Made by a program: the position numbers and the translations under genes. This document shows positions 9,156-18,499 of a stretch of DNA of 64,000 nt, piece by piece. Origin of the DNA: Corynebacterium xerosis NBRC 16721 = ATCC 373 (GTDB taxonomy: Bacteria; Actinomycetota; Actinomycetes; Mycobacteriales; Mycobacteriaceae); contig NZ_BCRD01000005.1 in NCBI RefSeq assembly GCF_001552415.1, positions 1 through 64,000 on the forward strand, given 5' to 3'. The notes under the pieces were generated by a model. The model was given only the letters and a program-made list of their open reading frames with translations, had not been told where the DNA came from and made no database searches. Each line of letters opens with the position of its first letter. The first letter of the stretch is position 1.

Positions 9156-10032
9156 TGTTCTCTCCCAGCTTCGCCGTCGACGCGGGCGTGAACGGCACGG
9201 GATCGACGACGCCCGGTGGGAGATCGCGGGTCAGGCCCTCCTGGGTCACCACGGCCACCAGATCACCGGAACGGTTGAAGATCCGGCCGTGGGTCAGTGC
9301 GCGGCCGGCGTGCGCCGACGGCGACACCTGGTCGTACAACAGCCACTCGTCGGCGCGGAACGGGCGCAGGAACCACATGGCGTGATCCAGGCTCGCCTCC
9401 TGGATCTTCGCGCCCGGGTGCGGCACCTTCGCCGACGACAGCAGCGTCATGTCCGACATGTACGCCAGCGTGGACACGTGGAACGTCTCGTCGTCGGGCA
9501 GGCGCTCCTTCGCCCGGAACCACACCACCTGCTGCGAGGGCGTGTACGGGTTCTTCTCGTACCGCTCCCCCGGAACGACGCGGATGTCCCAGTCCGACCA
9601 CTCCTCGAACAGCAGACGGCGGGCGCGCGGCATCGTCGAGGTGTCGACGACGACGTCCTCGGGATCCGGCACCACGCGCATCGTGTCCGAATGCTCGATG
9701 CCGGTGTCGCCGCGCACGTGGAAGCTGGACTGCATCATGAAGATCGTCCGGCCGTCCTGGATGGCGCGGACGTGCCGGTGGCAGAACGACCGGCCGTCGC
9801 GGATCCGGTCGACCATGTAGATCGTCGGGATGTGCGGCCGGCCCGGGCCGACGAAATACGCGTGCAGCGAATGCACCCTGAAATCGTTGTCCACCGTCCG
9901 CGTCGCCGCCGCCAGCGCCTGCCCGGCGACCTGGCCGCCGAAGGTGCGCTGCAGCACAGATTCGATGACGGGGCCCCGGTAGATGTCGCGGTCGATGCGT
10001 TCCAGGTCGAGCACTTCGCGGATGTCAGGCAT
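9148..10032 (-). CDS. tesB: Acyl-CoA thioesterase II (TesB family)
   Basis: Hydrolyses acyl-CoA to free acid and CoA. The 294-residue protein is a double hotdog with FGGQVAGQALAAATRTV and VHSLHAYFVGPG in the first repeat, plus the C-terminal SLDHAMWFLRPFRADEWLLYD and AGRALTHGRIF segments typical of TesB. The ATG at 10030-10032 gives MPDIREVLDLERID; the long upstream frame is Arg/Ser-rich shadow. Its position between pdxS and pdxT is also found in mycobacteria; the metabolic reason is unknown. Confidence 0.92.
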   Translation of the reverse strand: MPDIREVLDLERIDRDIYRGPVIESVLQRTFGGQVAGQALAAATRTVDNDFRVHSLHAYFVGPGRPHIPTIYMVDRIRDGRSFCHRHVRAIQDGRTIFMMQSSFHVRGDTGIEHSDTMRVVPDPEDVVVDTSTMPRARRLLFEEWSDWDIRVVPGERYEKNPYTPSQQVVWFRAKERLPDDETFHVSTLAYMSDMTLLSSAKVPHPGAKIQEASLDHAMWFLRPFRADEWLLYDQVSPSAHAGRALTHGRIFNRSGDLVAVVTQEGLTRDLPPGVVDPVPFTPASTAKLGENID

Positions 10033-10138
10033 GTGTTCCAGTATCGCGCATCGCGTCACGCCGCGCGCAGCAGCCCCCGGCACCGCTGCCGGTGCCGGGG
10101 GCCGAGATGATGACCGCGGCAAACGCCGCCGCCCGCTG

Positions 10139-11041
10139 CTACCAGCCGCGCTCCGCGAGCCGGTGCGGCTGCGGGATCTCGTCGACGTTGATGCCGACCA
10201 TCGCCTCGCCCAGGCCACGGGAGACGTCGGCGATCACCTTGGGGTCGTCGTAATGCTGGGTGGCCTGCACGATGGCCTTCGCACGCTCCGACGGGTTGCC
10301 CGACTTGAAGATGCCCGAGCCGACGAAGACGCCCTCGGCGCCGAGCTGCATCATCATGGCGGCGTCGGCCGGGGTGGCGATGCCGCCGGCGGTGAACAGC
10401 ACCACCGGCAGCTTGCCCTTCTCGGCGACCTCGCGGACGAGCTCGTAGGGGGCCTGCAGCTCCTTGGCCGCGACGTAGAGCTCGTCGGGGGCCATCGACG
10501 CCAGGCGGTTGATCTCGGCGCGGATCGTGCGCATGTGCGTCACCGCGTTGGACACGTCGCCGGTGCCGGCCTCGCCCTTGGAGCGAATCATCGCCGCGCC
10601 CTCATTGATGCGGCGCAGGGCCTCGCCCAGGTTCGTGGCGCCGCAGACGAACGGCACGGTGAACTCGAACTTGTCGATGTGGTTGGCGTAATCCGCCGGG
10701 GTGAGGACCTCCGACTCGTCGATGAAGTCGACGCCCAGGGACTCGAGGACCTGCGCCTCGACGAAGTGGCCGATGCGGGCCTTGGCCATCACCGGGATGG
10801 AGACGGCCTCGATGATGCCCTGGATCATGTCCGGGTCCGACATGCGGGACACGCCGCCCTCGGCGCGGATGTCGGCGGGCACGCGCTCGAGCGCCATGAC
10901 GGCGGTGGCGCCGGCGTCTTCGGCGATCTTCGCCTGCTCGGGGGTGACGACGTCCATGATGACGCCGCCCTTCAGCATTTCGGCGAAACCGCGCTTGACG
11001 CGGGCGGTGCCGTGGCTGGTGTTGTTGTCGGAGGTGGTCAA
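10139..11041 (-). CDS. pdxS: Pyridoxal 5'-phosphate synthase lyase subunit PdxS
   Basis: Builds PLP from ribose 5-phosphate, glyceraldehyde 3-phosphate and ammonia from PdxT. The 300-residue TIM barrel has [20 protein letters not shown], the catalytic-lysine segment [14 protein letters not shown], and the phosphate-binding loop [15 protein letters not shown]. The start is inferred as TTG (complement of 11039-11041) because it follows AGCAGG by a short spacer and gives the family length; further upstream lies the promoter. Confidence 0.95.
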   Translation of the reverse strand: MTTSDNNTSHGTARVKRGFAEMLKGGVIMDVVTPEQAKIAEDAGATAVMALERVPADIRAEGGVSRMSDPDMIQGIIEAVSIPVMAKARIGHFVEAQVLESLGVDFIDESEVLTPADYANHIDKFEFTVPFVCGATNLGEALRRINEGAAMIRSKGEAGTGDVSNAVTHMRTIRAEINRLASMAPDELYVAAKELQAPYELVREVAEKGKLPVVLFTAGGIATPADAAMMMQLGAEGVFVGSGIFKSGNPSERAKAIVQATQHYDDPKVIADVSRGLGEAMVGINVDEIPQPHRLAERGW

Positions 11042-11133
11042 CGAAACCTGCTTTCTGGAGGTTCTATCCGGTGTTCGCTCCGGGAACCCGTGCGGCGCGG
11101 CAATGGCGTCGCCGGTCATCCCGGTAGGTGCCA

Positions 11134-11165
11134 ACTATAGACCTGCCATAGACCAATCCGTCTAT
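11134..11165 (-). promoter_or_regulatory. pdxS promoter with ATAGACC repeats (PdxR-like operator)
   Basis: On the minus strand an ideal -10, TATAGT (11134-11139), overlaps two direct GGTCTAT repeats (complements of 11137-11143 and 11148-11154, 11 bp apart) and one inverted ATAGAC (11160-11165). Two direct plus one inverted repeat is the arrangement described for MocR-type PdxR operators, and GGTCTA matches the tail of the corynebacterial PdxR site as I recall it. No pdxR gene is in the window. Confidence 0.45.
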
Positions 11166-11181
11166 CGCCCCTGGACGATGT

Positions 11182-11685
11182 TCAAGGTCGCGGCGGGGCC
11201 TCGACGGACACGTCGAAATACTCCGGGACCGGTGCGGTCCCCGCCAGCCGCAGACCCCGCACGAGCGGCCGCATCCGCAGCAGGCGCGTGTCGGTCACGG
11301 CGTCGTTGTAGAAGCGCCGCGCCAGCTCCACCCGGGTCGTCGCATCGTGGAGCTCGATGGCCAGGGCCGGCTCAGGCGGACGCGACTCGATGGCCGCGGC
11401 GAGCTTCGCCCCCAGCGAGTTCTCCGCGTCGGCCCGGGCATGCGGGTCGGCGGCGGTCAGACGCAGCGACTCAGCCCCGGCGATGTCGGCGCCGAGCTCC
11501 GGGTATGCGGCGCGCGCGACGGCACCGCGCCTGCCCAGCGCCGCCTCCAGCGAGGTGCGGGCAAGGTCCGTGCGCACGTGCATCCGGTTCAGACGGGTGG
11601 CGGTGGCCGAGGCCAACAACGCCGCGACCAGCACGACGACGGCCAGGACGGCGAGCAGGACCACCCACCAGGGCACGAGGATCAC
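11182..11685 (-). CDS. LemA-like membrane-anchored protein
   Basis: Function unknown. The 167-residue protein has one N-terminal helix (about 3-25, PWWVVLLAVLAVVVLV) and a soluble region ending with TRVELARRFYNDAVTDTRLL, which resembles the LemA helical signature. The start is GTG, overlapping the pimA stop by 4 bp. In mycobacteria the gene at this position also carries a NUDIX domain as I recall it; none is present here, so this is a reduced version. Confidence 0.6.
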   Translation of the reverse strand: MILVPWWVVLLAVLAVVVLVAALLASATATRLNRMHVRTDLARTSLEAALGRRGAVARAAYPELGADIAGAESLRLTAADPHARADAENSLGAKLAAAIESRPPEPALAIELHDATTRVELARRFYNDAVTDTRLLRMRPLVRGLRLAGTAPVPEYFDVSVEAPPRP

Positions 11686-12821
11686 GAGACCACCACCTTT
11701 TCCCCGTCCATGCGGACGGTGTCGTAGACCTGGAGCACGCGGTCGGCGATCGTCGACCAGTCGAACTCCCACGCCCGATCATGCCCGGAGGCCACCAGGG
11801 ACGCGCGGCGGTCGTCGTCGGAAAGCAAGGCAATGGCGGTGCGCGCGAGATCCGCGGAATCGCCGTTGCGGAAATGCTCGCCGAAACGGCCGTCGTCGAG
11901 GACCAGGCGGAACGCGTCGAGGTCGGAGGAAATCACCGCAGCGCCGGCCGCCATGGCCTCCACCAGCACGATGCCGAAGCTCTCGCCGCCGCGCTGCGGG
12001 GCGATGTAGGCGTCCGCGGACTTCAGCGCGGCCGCCTTGGCCTCCTCGGAAACCCGGCCGGTGAAGCGCAGCACGTCGGCGTGCTCGCCGGCTCGGCGCA
12101 CCGCCTGGGCGTGATCGCCGTCACCGATGACCAGGATCTCCAGCTGCGGGAACACACGGCGGATGGCGGGCACGGCGTCGAGCAGCACGGGCAGGCCCTT
12201 GCGGGGCTCGTCGAAACGGCCGAGGAACACCAGCCGCTTGAAACCGGGCGCGGGCGCACCGATCTCCGGCACGTCGGCGGCGTCGGGTGCTGCGGCATAC
12301 TCCGCGACGCGCACGCCGTTGGGGATGAGCACAGGGTCGCCGCCGAGCTGCTCGACCTGCCAGCGCCGCGCCACCTCCGACACGGCGATGCCGCCGCGGA
12401 TGCGCTCCAGCATCGGCCGCAGCAGGGGCGTGGCCAGCTTCAGCGCCAGCGACTGCGTCGCCGCCGAGTGGTACGTGGCCACGATGGGGCCCACCGCGGC
12501 GCGCACGGCGAGCATGGAGTAGCTCGGCGAATTCGGCTCGTGGATGTGCAGCACGTCGAAGTTGCCGTCGGCGATCCAGCGCCGGACCTTCCGCGCCGTC
12601 ACGGGGCCGAACGCCAGCCGCGCCACCGACCCGTTGTACGGGATCGGGATCGCGCGCCCGCCGCGCTCGACGAATTCGGGTACCTCGGCGGCCGGGCCGG
12701 CCGGACCGATCAGGCTGACCTCGTGGCCGCGCGACCGGAACTCCTCGCACAGGTCGATCGCGTGCGCCTGCACGCCGCCGGGCACGTCGAAGGAATACGG
12801 GCAGACCATTCCGATGCGCAT
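11682..12821 (-). CDS. pimA: Phosphatidylinositol alpha-mannosyltransferase PimA
   Basis: Transfers the first mannose from GDP-mannose to phosphatidylinositol at the cytoplasmic face, starting PIM, lipomannan and lipoarabinomannan synthesis. The 379-residue GT-B (GT4) enzyme has the N-terminal PYSFDVPGGVQAHAIDL, the helix HEPNSPSYSMLAV, and the GT4 EX7E motif in GESFGIVLVEAMAAG (about 300-314). It starts 1 bp after patA ends, within pgsA-patA-pimA. Confidence 0.94.
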   Translation of the reverse strand: MRIGMVCPYSFDVPGGVQAHAIDLCEEFRSRGHEVSLIGPAGPAAEVPEFVERGGRAIPIPYNGSVARLAFGPVTARKVRRWIADGNFDVLHIHEPNSPSYSMLAVRAAVGPIVATYHSAATQSLALKLATPLLRPMLERIRGGIAVSEVARRWQVEQLGGDPVLIPNGVRVAEYAAAPDAADVPEIGAPAPGFKRLVFLGRFDEPRKGLPVLLDAVPAIRRVFPQLEILVIGDGDHAQAVRRAGEHADVLRFTGRVSEEAKAAALKSADAYIAPQRGGESFGIVLVEAMAAGAAVISSDLDAFRLVLDDGRFGEHFRNGDSADLARTAIALLSDDDRRASLVASGHDRAWEFDWSTIADRVLQVYDTVRMDGEKVVVS

Positions 12822-12822
12822 G

Positions 12823-13746
12823 TCAGGACTCCCCCGCTTCGCGTGCTTTGCGACGCCGCCGTTCTTCCTTGTCCGCCGTCCACAACGGCTGCAGCATGTG
12901 CCAGTCCGCGGGGTGGGCGGCGATGTCGGACTCCATGAGCGCCGCCGAATCCTGCACGATGTCGGCGATCTCGCGTCCCTCGGCGGGGATGCGCGGGTGG
13001 ACCTTCAGGCCCCATTCGTCGCCGTCGAACCACAGGCCCGCCACGTGCAGCGCGGCACCGGTGTCGCGGGCGAGCTGGGCTGCGCCGATGGGCATGACGG
13101 TCTTTTCGCCGAAGAAGTCCACTTCGGCTCCGCGCCCGCCGAAATCGCGTTCGCCTACCAGCGCGATGACGCCGCCGGATTCGAGCTTGGCGCGCAGGCC
13201 CGCCATCGGCGGCTCTCCCCCGGTCAGCGGCAGGATCTCGAAGCCCAGGCTTTCCCGGAACTCCACGAAGGCGTCGTAAAGCTCCTCGGGGCGCAGGCGC
13301 TCGGCCACCGTGGTGAAGCCACCGAAGCGGCGCGCGGCCCACATCCCCGCCATGTCCCAATTGCCGGAGTGGGTCACCAGCAGGATGATGCCGTCACCGG
13401 CGGCGGCGGATTCCTCGAGCAGGTCACGGCCGCGGATCATGCCCTCGATGCGCTGCGCCAGCTCGGGGCCGGCGATCGCGGGCAGACGGAATGCCTCCAC
13501 CCAGTACCGCAGGTAACTGCGCATCGAGGCCTTGACCAGTGCGTCCGGGACGTCCTCCGGTGCCAGTCCCGTCACGCGCGCGAGGTTGCGGCGCAGCTGC
13601 GCCGGGCCGCGGCCATCTGCGGAGAAGCGGTCGGCCGCCTTCTTCGCGGCCCACAGCACGGGCCGTTCGGGAAGCTTGCCCACGACCTTCCACCCGGCCA
13701 GGTACCCCAGCGCTGCGAGGTCCTCTCGGGACCGGGGGAACCTCAT
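12823..13746 (-). CDS. patA: Phosphatidylinositol mannoside acyltransferase
   Basis: Acylates the mannose that PimA adds, using acyl-CoA. The 307-residue LpxL/HtrB-like acyltransferase shows the HX4D catalytic motif in VTHSGNWDMAGMWAARRFGG (about 130) and the downstream ALVGERDFGGRGAEVDFFGE segment, and ends in a Lys/Arg-rich tail. The ATG overlaps the pgsA stop by 4 bp (ATGA), which fixes the start despite a long open frame upstream. A GCTTTACGACG variant of the window's repeat lies at 13272-13282. Confidence 0.92.
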   Translation of the reverse strand: MRFPRSREDLAALGYLAGWKVVGKLPERPVLWAAKKAADRFSADGRGPAQLRRNLARVTGLAPEDVPDALVKASMRSYLRYWVEAFRLPAIAGPELAQRIEGMIRGRDLLEESAAAGDGIILLVTHSGNWDMAGMWAARRFGGFTTVAERLRPEELYDAFVEFRESLGFEILPLTGGEPPMAGLRAKLESGGVIALVGERDFGGRGAEVDFFGEKTVMPIGAAQLARDTGAALHVAGLWFDGDEWGLKVHPRIPAEGREIADIVQDSAALMESDIAAHPADWHMLQPLWTADKEERRRRKAREAGES

Positions 13747-14405
13747 GCGGTCTCCCCGGCCGGGTGATCCTCGGCGCCGGCGGGCGGGGCGATGGGATCG
13801 CCGGCGCCGGGGCCGCGGCCGACCATGACCAGCCGCTGGACGACGGTGATCGTGGAGCCGACTGCAAGCGCCCACAAGCCGATCTCCACCGCGTAGGGCA
13901 CGCCCAGCCCCTGCAGGCCGATGCCGACCAAGGCGAGGATGAGGCGCTCGGGGCGCTCCACCAGGCCGCCGTTGACGGTGAAACCGGACGCCTCGGCGCG
14001 GGCCTTGACGTACGACGTCACCTGGCCCGCGACCAGGCAGATCAACGTGGCCACGATGAGGTGGCCGGGTGCGCCATGCGAATGGAACACCCACCACAGG
14101 ATCGCGCCGAAGAGCGCGCCATCGGTGATGCGGTCGCAGCTGGCGTCGAGCACCGCGCCGAAGCGGGTGCCGCCGCCGCGCAACCGCGCCATGGTGCCGT
14201 CGAGCAAGTCGAACGCGGCGAACAGGCCCGTGAGCACCGCCGCGGCGAACAGGTGCCCGGTCGGGATGAGCGTCACCGAAATCGCGATGGCGGCGACCGT
14301 GCCGAATACGGTCATCGCATTCGGCGAGACCCCCATCGAGTTCAGCGCGCGGGCGATCGGCTCGACGACGGGCGCGATGGGCCTGCGGCCGTGGGCGCTG
14401 AGCAT
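13743..14405 (-). CDS. pgsA: Phosphatidylinositol phosphate synthase (CDP-alcohol phosphotransferase)
   Basis: Condenses CDP-diacylglycerol with inositol phosphate to give the phosphatidylinositol core used by PimA. The 220-residue membrane protein carries the CDP-alcohol motif DG(x2)AR(x8)G(x3)D(x3)D, seen as DLLDGTMARLRG followed by RFGAVLDASCDRITD (about 65-95), with about six helices. The ATG is preceded by AGAGGA at 6 nt. First gene of the pgsA-patA-pimA cluster, 51 bp after the HIT gene. Confidence 0.93.
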   Translation of the reverse strand: MLSAHGRRPIAPVVEPIARALNSMGVSPNAMTVFGTVAAIAISVTLIPTGHLFAAAVLTGLFAAFDLLDGTMARLRGGGTRFGAVLDASCDRITDGALFGAILWWVFHSHGAPGHLIVATLICLVAGQVTSYVKARAEASGFTVNGGLVERPERLILALVGIGLQGLGVPYAVEIGLWALAVGSTITVVQRLVMVGRGPGAGDPIAPPAGAEDHPAGETA

Positions 14406-14456
14406 CCGGGTCCTCTCGGGTTGTCGTTCGCGGTGGTGATGGTGGTGGCGGTCGCG

Positions 14457-15071
14457 TTACCAGGCGTCCGCGAGCAGGGCGCGGGTGTCCCGCAGCATCT
14501 GCGGCAGCACCTTCACGCCGTCGATGACGGTCATGAAGTTCGCGTCGCCGGACCAGCGGGGCACCACGTGCATGTGCAGATGCTCCCCCACCGAACCGCC
14601 GGACGCGCGCCCGAGGTTGAACCCGACGTTGAGCGCATGCGGCCGCGACACCTTCTTCAGCGTGCGGATCGCCCGCTGCCCGAAGGCCATCAGCTCCGTC
14701 ATCTCCTCGTCGGTGAGGTCCTCCAGGTTCGCGACCTGGCGGTACGGCACGACCATGAGATGCCCGGCATTGTACGGGTAGAGGTTGAGCACGCAGTAGA
14801 CCAGCTCACCGCGCGCCACGATCAACGCGTCCTCGTCGGACCGCGACGGCAACTCGACGAACGGGTTGCGGGAACCGCCCGTGGTTGACGACGAGTCGGT
14901 GGCCTCGTGCCCCGCGTCATCCTTCGCGGCGCCGTTGTCCGCGATGTAGTGCATGCGGTACGGCGCCCACAGGCGCTCGAGGCGGTCGGGTTCGCCGGCG
15001 CCGCGATCGATCATCGCGTCGTCGGCGGCCCCTGCCGCCTCCCGGTCAGCGTCGCGAAGCAACGTTGTCAC
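14457..15071 (-). CDS. HIT domain nucleotide hydrolase/transferase
   Basis: Acts on dinucleoside polyphosphates or AMP conjugates; the precise substrate is unknown. The 204-residue protein has [16 protein letters not shown] near the N-terminus (as in mycobacterial homologues), the conserved [17 protein letters not shown] and the histidine triad [12 protein letters not shown] (about 160-171). The start is uncertain: GTG at 15069-15071 overlaps thrS by 26 bp and gives an N-terminus like that of relatives; ATG at 15012-15014 would remove 19 residues. Confidence 0.88.
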   Translation of the reverse strand: MTTLLRDADREAAGAADDAMIDRGAGEPDRLERLWAPYRMHYIADNGAAKDDAGHEATDSSSTTGGSRNPFVELPSRSDEDALIVARGELVYCVLNLYPYNAGHLMVVPYRQVANLEDLTDEEMTELMAFGQRAIRTLKKVSRPHALNVGFNLGRASGGSVGEHLHMHVVPRWSGDANFMTVIDGVKVLPQMLRDTRALLADAW

Positions 15072-17103
15072 CGTTGGGCTGGTCGTTGTTGCGCTCCGCG
15101 ACCCAGGCCGAGATGAGGTCGGCGGCTTCGGCGACCGGCACGCCGTTGATCTGCGAGCCGTCGAGGAACCGGAACGACACGGCGCCGGCCTCCACGTCGC
15201 GGGCACCGGCGAGCACCATGAACGGCACCTTCGCCTGCGTGTGGTTGCGGATCTTCTTCTGCATGCGGTCGTCGGAGACGTCGACGTGGGCGCGCAGGCC
15301 CCGCGACTTGAGCTCCTTGGCGAACGCGTCGAGGTGCGGGATGCAGTCGTCGGCGACGGGGATGCCCACGACCTGCTCCGGGGCCAGCCACGCCGGGAAC
15401 GCGCCGGCGTAGTGCTCCAGCAGAACGCCGAAGAAGCGCTCGATGGAGCCGAACAGCGCGCGGTGGATCATGATCGGGCGCTTCTTCGTGCCGTCCGAAG
15501 CCGTGTACTCCAGGTTCATGCGCTCGGGCATGTTGAAGTCGAGCTGGACCGTCGACATCTGCCAGGTGCGGCCGATTGCGTCGCGGGCCTGGACCGAGAT
15601 CTTCGGGCCGTAGAACGCCGCCCCGCCCGGATCCGGGACCAGTTCCAGGCCGGAGGCGTCGGCGACGCGCTGCAGGATCGCGGTGGAGCGCTCCCAGATC
15701 TCGTCGGTGCCCACGAACTTCTTTTCGTCCTTGGTGGACAGCTCCAGGTAGAAGTCGTCCAGGCCGTAGTCCTTCAGCAGCGAGATGATGAAGTCCAGCA
15801 CGTCCGTCAGCTCCGACTCGAGCTGCTCGTCGGTGCAGTAGATGTGCGCGTCGTCCTGCGTGAAACCGCGGGCGCGGGTCAGGCCGTGGACGACGCCCGA
15901 CTTCTCGTAGCGGTAGACCGTGCCGAACTCGAACATGCGGATCGGCAGCTCGCGGTATGAACGGCCGCGCGACCCGAACACCAGGTTGTGCATCGGGCAG
16001 TTCATCGGCTTGACGTAGTAGTCCTGCGGCTGTTTGGTGCAGTTGCCGTCGGCGTCGTACTCGCCGTCGAGCTGCATCGGCGGGAACATGCCGTCCTTGT
16101 AGAAGCCAAGGTGGCCGGACTGCTCGAACAGATCGCCCTTGGTCACGTGCGGGGTGTTGACGAAGTCGTAGCCGGCCTCGAGGTGACGGCGGCGCGAATG
16201 CTGCTCCATCTCGTTGCGGATGATGCCGCCCTTGACGTGGAACACCGGCAGGCCGGAGCCGATCTCGTCGGGGAAGCTGAACAGGTCCAGCTCGGAACCC
16301 AGGCGGCGGTGATCGCGCTTCTCGGCCTCCAGCAGCATGTCCAGGTAGGCGTCCATGGACTCCTTGGACTCCCACGCGGTGCCGTAGATGCGCTGCAGGC
16401 CGGCGTTGGACTGGTCGCCGCGCCAGTAGGCCGCGGAAGAACGGGTCAGCGTGAACGCCGGGATGTACCGGGTGGTGGGCACATGCGGGCCGCGGCACAG
16501 GTCGAACCACTCCGTCTCACCGGTGCGCGGGTTGACGTTGCGGTAGCCGGTCAGCTCGGCGCCGCCCACGTCGACGGTGGCGTCCTCGTTGGCGTCGATG
16601 TCGCCCGAGGACTTGTCGGCGATGAGCTCCAGCTTGTACGGCTCGGCCGCCAGCTGCTCGGAGGCGTCGGCCGGGGACTCGAACACGAAGCGCTCGAACT
16701 TCTGGCCCGACTTGATGATCTTCTTCATGCGCTTTTCGATGCGCTTGAGATCCTCCGGGGTGAACGGCTCCGCGACGTCGAAGTCGTAGTAGAAGCCGCC
16801 GTCGATGGCCGGGCCGATGCCCAGCTTCGTGCCGGGGAACTCCGCCTGGACGGCCTGCGCCAGCACGTGGGTGGTCGAGTGGCGGATGACCCCGCGGCCG
16901 TCTTCGGTGTTCGCGGCGACGGGCTCGACGGTCTCGTCGGCGTCCGGAACGTAGGACAGGTCTCGCAGGTCACCCCGGGGGTCGCGGACGCAGACGATGG
17001 CGTCCGGGCCCTTGTTCGGGTAACCCAGTTCACGCATGGCGGCGCCGGCGGCGACCCCTGCGGGAACGGTGAACGGGGCGGGGATGGTGATGGCTTCGGA
17101 CAC
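15046..17103 (-). CDS. thrS: Threonyl-tRNA synthetase
   Basis: Charges tRNA-Thr. The 685-residue class II synthetase has an N-terminal TGS domain (about 1-75), the editing domain with [12 protein letters not shown] (about 94-105), the catalytic core with [18 protein letters not shown] and the zinc Cys in CPMH, and a C-terminal anticodon-binding domain (about 580-675). The start is GTG with AAGGAG upstream. No T-box leader is visible in the short 5' region. First gene of the minus block running to pimA. Confidence 0.97.
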   Translation of the reverse strand: MSEAITIPAPFTVPAGVAAGAAMRELGYPNKGPDAIVCVRDPRGDLRDLSYVPDADETVEPVAANTEDGRGVIRHSTTHVLAQAVQAEFPGTKLGIGPAIDGGFYYDFDVAEPFTPEDLKRIEKRMKKIIKSGQKFERFVFESPADASEQLAAEPYKLELIADKSSGDIDANEDATVDVGGAELTGYRNVNPRTGETEWFDLCRGPHVPTTRYIPAFTLTRSSAAYWRGDQSNAGLQRIYGTAWESKESMDAYLDMLLEAEKRDHRRLGSELDLFSFPDEIGSGLPVFHVKGGIIRNEMEQHSRRRHLEAGYDFVNTPHVTKGDLFEQSGHLGFYKDGMFPPMQLDGEYDADGNCTKQPQDYYVKPMNCPMHNLVFGSRGRSYRELPIRMFEFGTVYRYEKSGVVHGLTRARGFTQDDAHIYCTDEQLESELTDVLDFIISLLKDYGLDDFYLELSTKDEKKFVGTDEIWERSTAILQRVADASGLELVPDPGGAAFYGPKISVQARDAIGRTWQMSTVQLDFNMPERMNLEYTASDGTKKRPIMIHRALFGSIERFFGVLLEHYAGAFPAWLAPEQVVGIPVADDCIPHLDAFAKELKSRGLRAHVDVSDDRMQKKIRNHTQAKVPFMVLAGARDVEAGAVSFRFLDGSQINGVPVAEAADLISAWVAERNNDQPNGDNVASRR

Positions 17104-17192
17104 GGCGGGCGTGTGCTCCTTCTCGGATCAGGGCGGGTGTCGCATACCTGGCGACCCCCGCGGACCCCACAACCTTAGCGCCCCGGACGGGC

Positions 17193-18422
17193 TCAGTCCT
17201 CCAGGAGGTCCTGGGCCCAGTACTCGTCGCCCGTGGTGCCGCGCGGCATGACGAAAACGGCGGATCCGATGTGGAAAATCCACTCGTTGAGGCGGTCGGC
17301 CTCCGCGAGGCGCTTCTGGATGGGGTCGAACTGCTCCAACGGGTTCTTCTGGTAGCAGATGAACACCAGGCCCGTATTGGACGTGAACCGCCCGTCCGGC
17401 TCCGGCGGCAGGTCGTAGTTGTAGACGCGGCGCAGGATCTGCTGGTTCGGGTACTCCTTAGGCGGCATGGACCGCGCGACGTGGCTGTTGCGGTCGATGA
17501 CCGGCAGGCCGTACTCGTCGGTGGCGTCGAGGTCGACCGGGTCGAACTCGTTTTCCTTGCCCAGCGGAGCACCCGTGTCCAGCGTGCGGCCGGCGACTTC
17601 TTCCCGGCTCGGGCGGTCGAGGATGTCCCAGCCGTCGATGTCCATCTCGATGCGGCGCACCACCATCGCCGAACCGCCCCGCAGCCAATCGGGCCCGGAG
17701 TCGATCCAGACGATGCGGTTGAAGTCGCCTTCTTCCCGCGGATTGACGGTGCCATCGAGCTGACCGAAGCGGTTGCGCGGGGTGGCGGTGGGCTCCTTGG
17801 CGCCGCGAGCGTTGAGGAAACCCATCTGCACCCAACGGACATCGAGGTACGGCGCGCCGTTCTTGATCATGAACCGCGCGGCATGGGACAGCATCAGCGG
17901 ATCATCGCAGCAGATCTGCAGGCACAGGTCGCCGTCGTTCCACTCGTCGCGAAGCTCGTCGGTGGAATACTCCGGCAGCGGATCCAGCCACTCCGGCTTC
18001 TCGTCCTCGCGGTCGGCGGCGGTGAAGAAACCCGGGCCGAGCCCGACCGTGAAGGTCAGGTTCGCCGGGGCCTCGTACATCTCCGGTTCGAGGTCGGTGC
18101 GCGGCGCCTCGCCCTTCGACATGCGCCGGGCATCCTGGGTCCACACCCGCATGAGCCCCCGCAGCCGGGCCCGGTCGACGTCTTCTTTGACGTCGAACGC
18201 GATCAACCACAGATTGGCCTGCGACGGAGTCGCGATGCCCGCCTGGTGCTCGCCGTCGAATTCGACGACCTGCGTCTGCAACGGCGGCAGTTCGGGCTCG
18301 TCGGGCTCACGCTCGAGTCCGATGGCGGCGGCCTCGCCGGCGGCCGCGATGCTCAACGCGCCGGCACCGGCACCCGCCCCGAGTCCCGTGAGGAATCGGC
18401 GGCGGGACAGGTTGCTGCTCAT
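17193..18422 (-). CDS. Tat-exported DyP-type heme peroxidase
   Basis: Secreted heme peroxidase that oxidises bulky substrates with H2O2. The 409-residue protein begins with a twin-arginine signal (NLSRRRFLTGLG, cleavage near residue 35). It carries the DyP motif GxxDG as FGQLDGTVNP (about residue 220), the RRIEMDIDGWD region and the C-terminal GLVFICYQKNP. The ATG follows GAGGAG at 10 nt. Third gene of copC-pcuAC-dyp, so its heme or copper context is probably extracytoplasmic. It differs from EfeB systems in that no efeU or efeO is adjacent. Confidence 0.92.
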   Translation of the reverse strand: MSSNLSRRRFLTGLGAGAGAGALSIAAAGEAAAIGLEREPDEPELPPLQTQVVEFDGEHQAGIATPSQANLWLIAFDVKEDVDRARLRGLMRVWTQDARRMSKGEAPRTDLEPEMYEAPANLTFTVGLGPGFFTAADREDEKPEWLDPLPEYSTDELRDEWNDGDLCLQICCDDPLMLSHAARFMIKNGAPYLDVRWVQMGFLNARGAKEPTATPRNRFGQLDGTVNPREEGDFNRIVWIDSGPDWLRGGSAMVVRRIEMDIDGWDILDRPSREEVAGRTLDTGAPLGKENEFDPVDLDATDEYGLPVIDRNSHVARSMPPKEYPNQQILRRVYNYDLPPEPDGRFTSNTGLVFICYQKNPLEQFDPIQKRLAEADRLNEWIFHIGSAVFVMPRGTTGDEYWAQDLLED

Positions 18423-18499
18423 GTGGGTGGTGCTCCTCTATCGAAGATGTGGGTTCGTGCGCTCCGGGCGTTGCCCGGGAAGGCCGCGCGCGGGTGGAA

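Noticed and set aside
17104-17192. T-box or other riboswitch before thrS
   Set aside because: The region between thrS and its upstream neighbour's 3' end is about 90 bp and shows no specifier or antiterminator elements.
17193-18422. EfeB of an EfeUOB iron-uptake system
   Set aside because: No efeU or efeO is adjacent; the partners are copper proteins, so only a DyP peroxidase is called.
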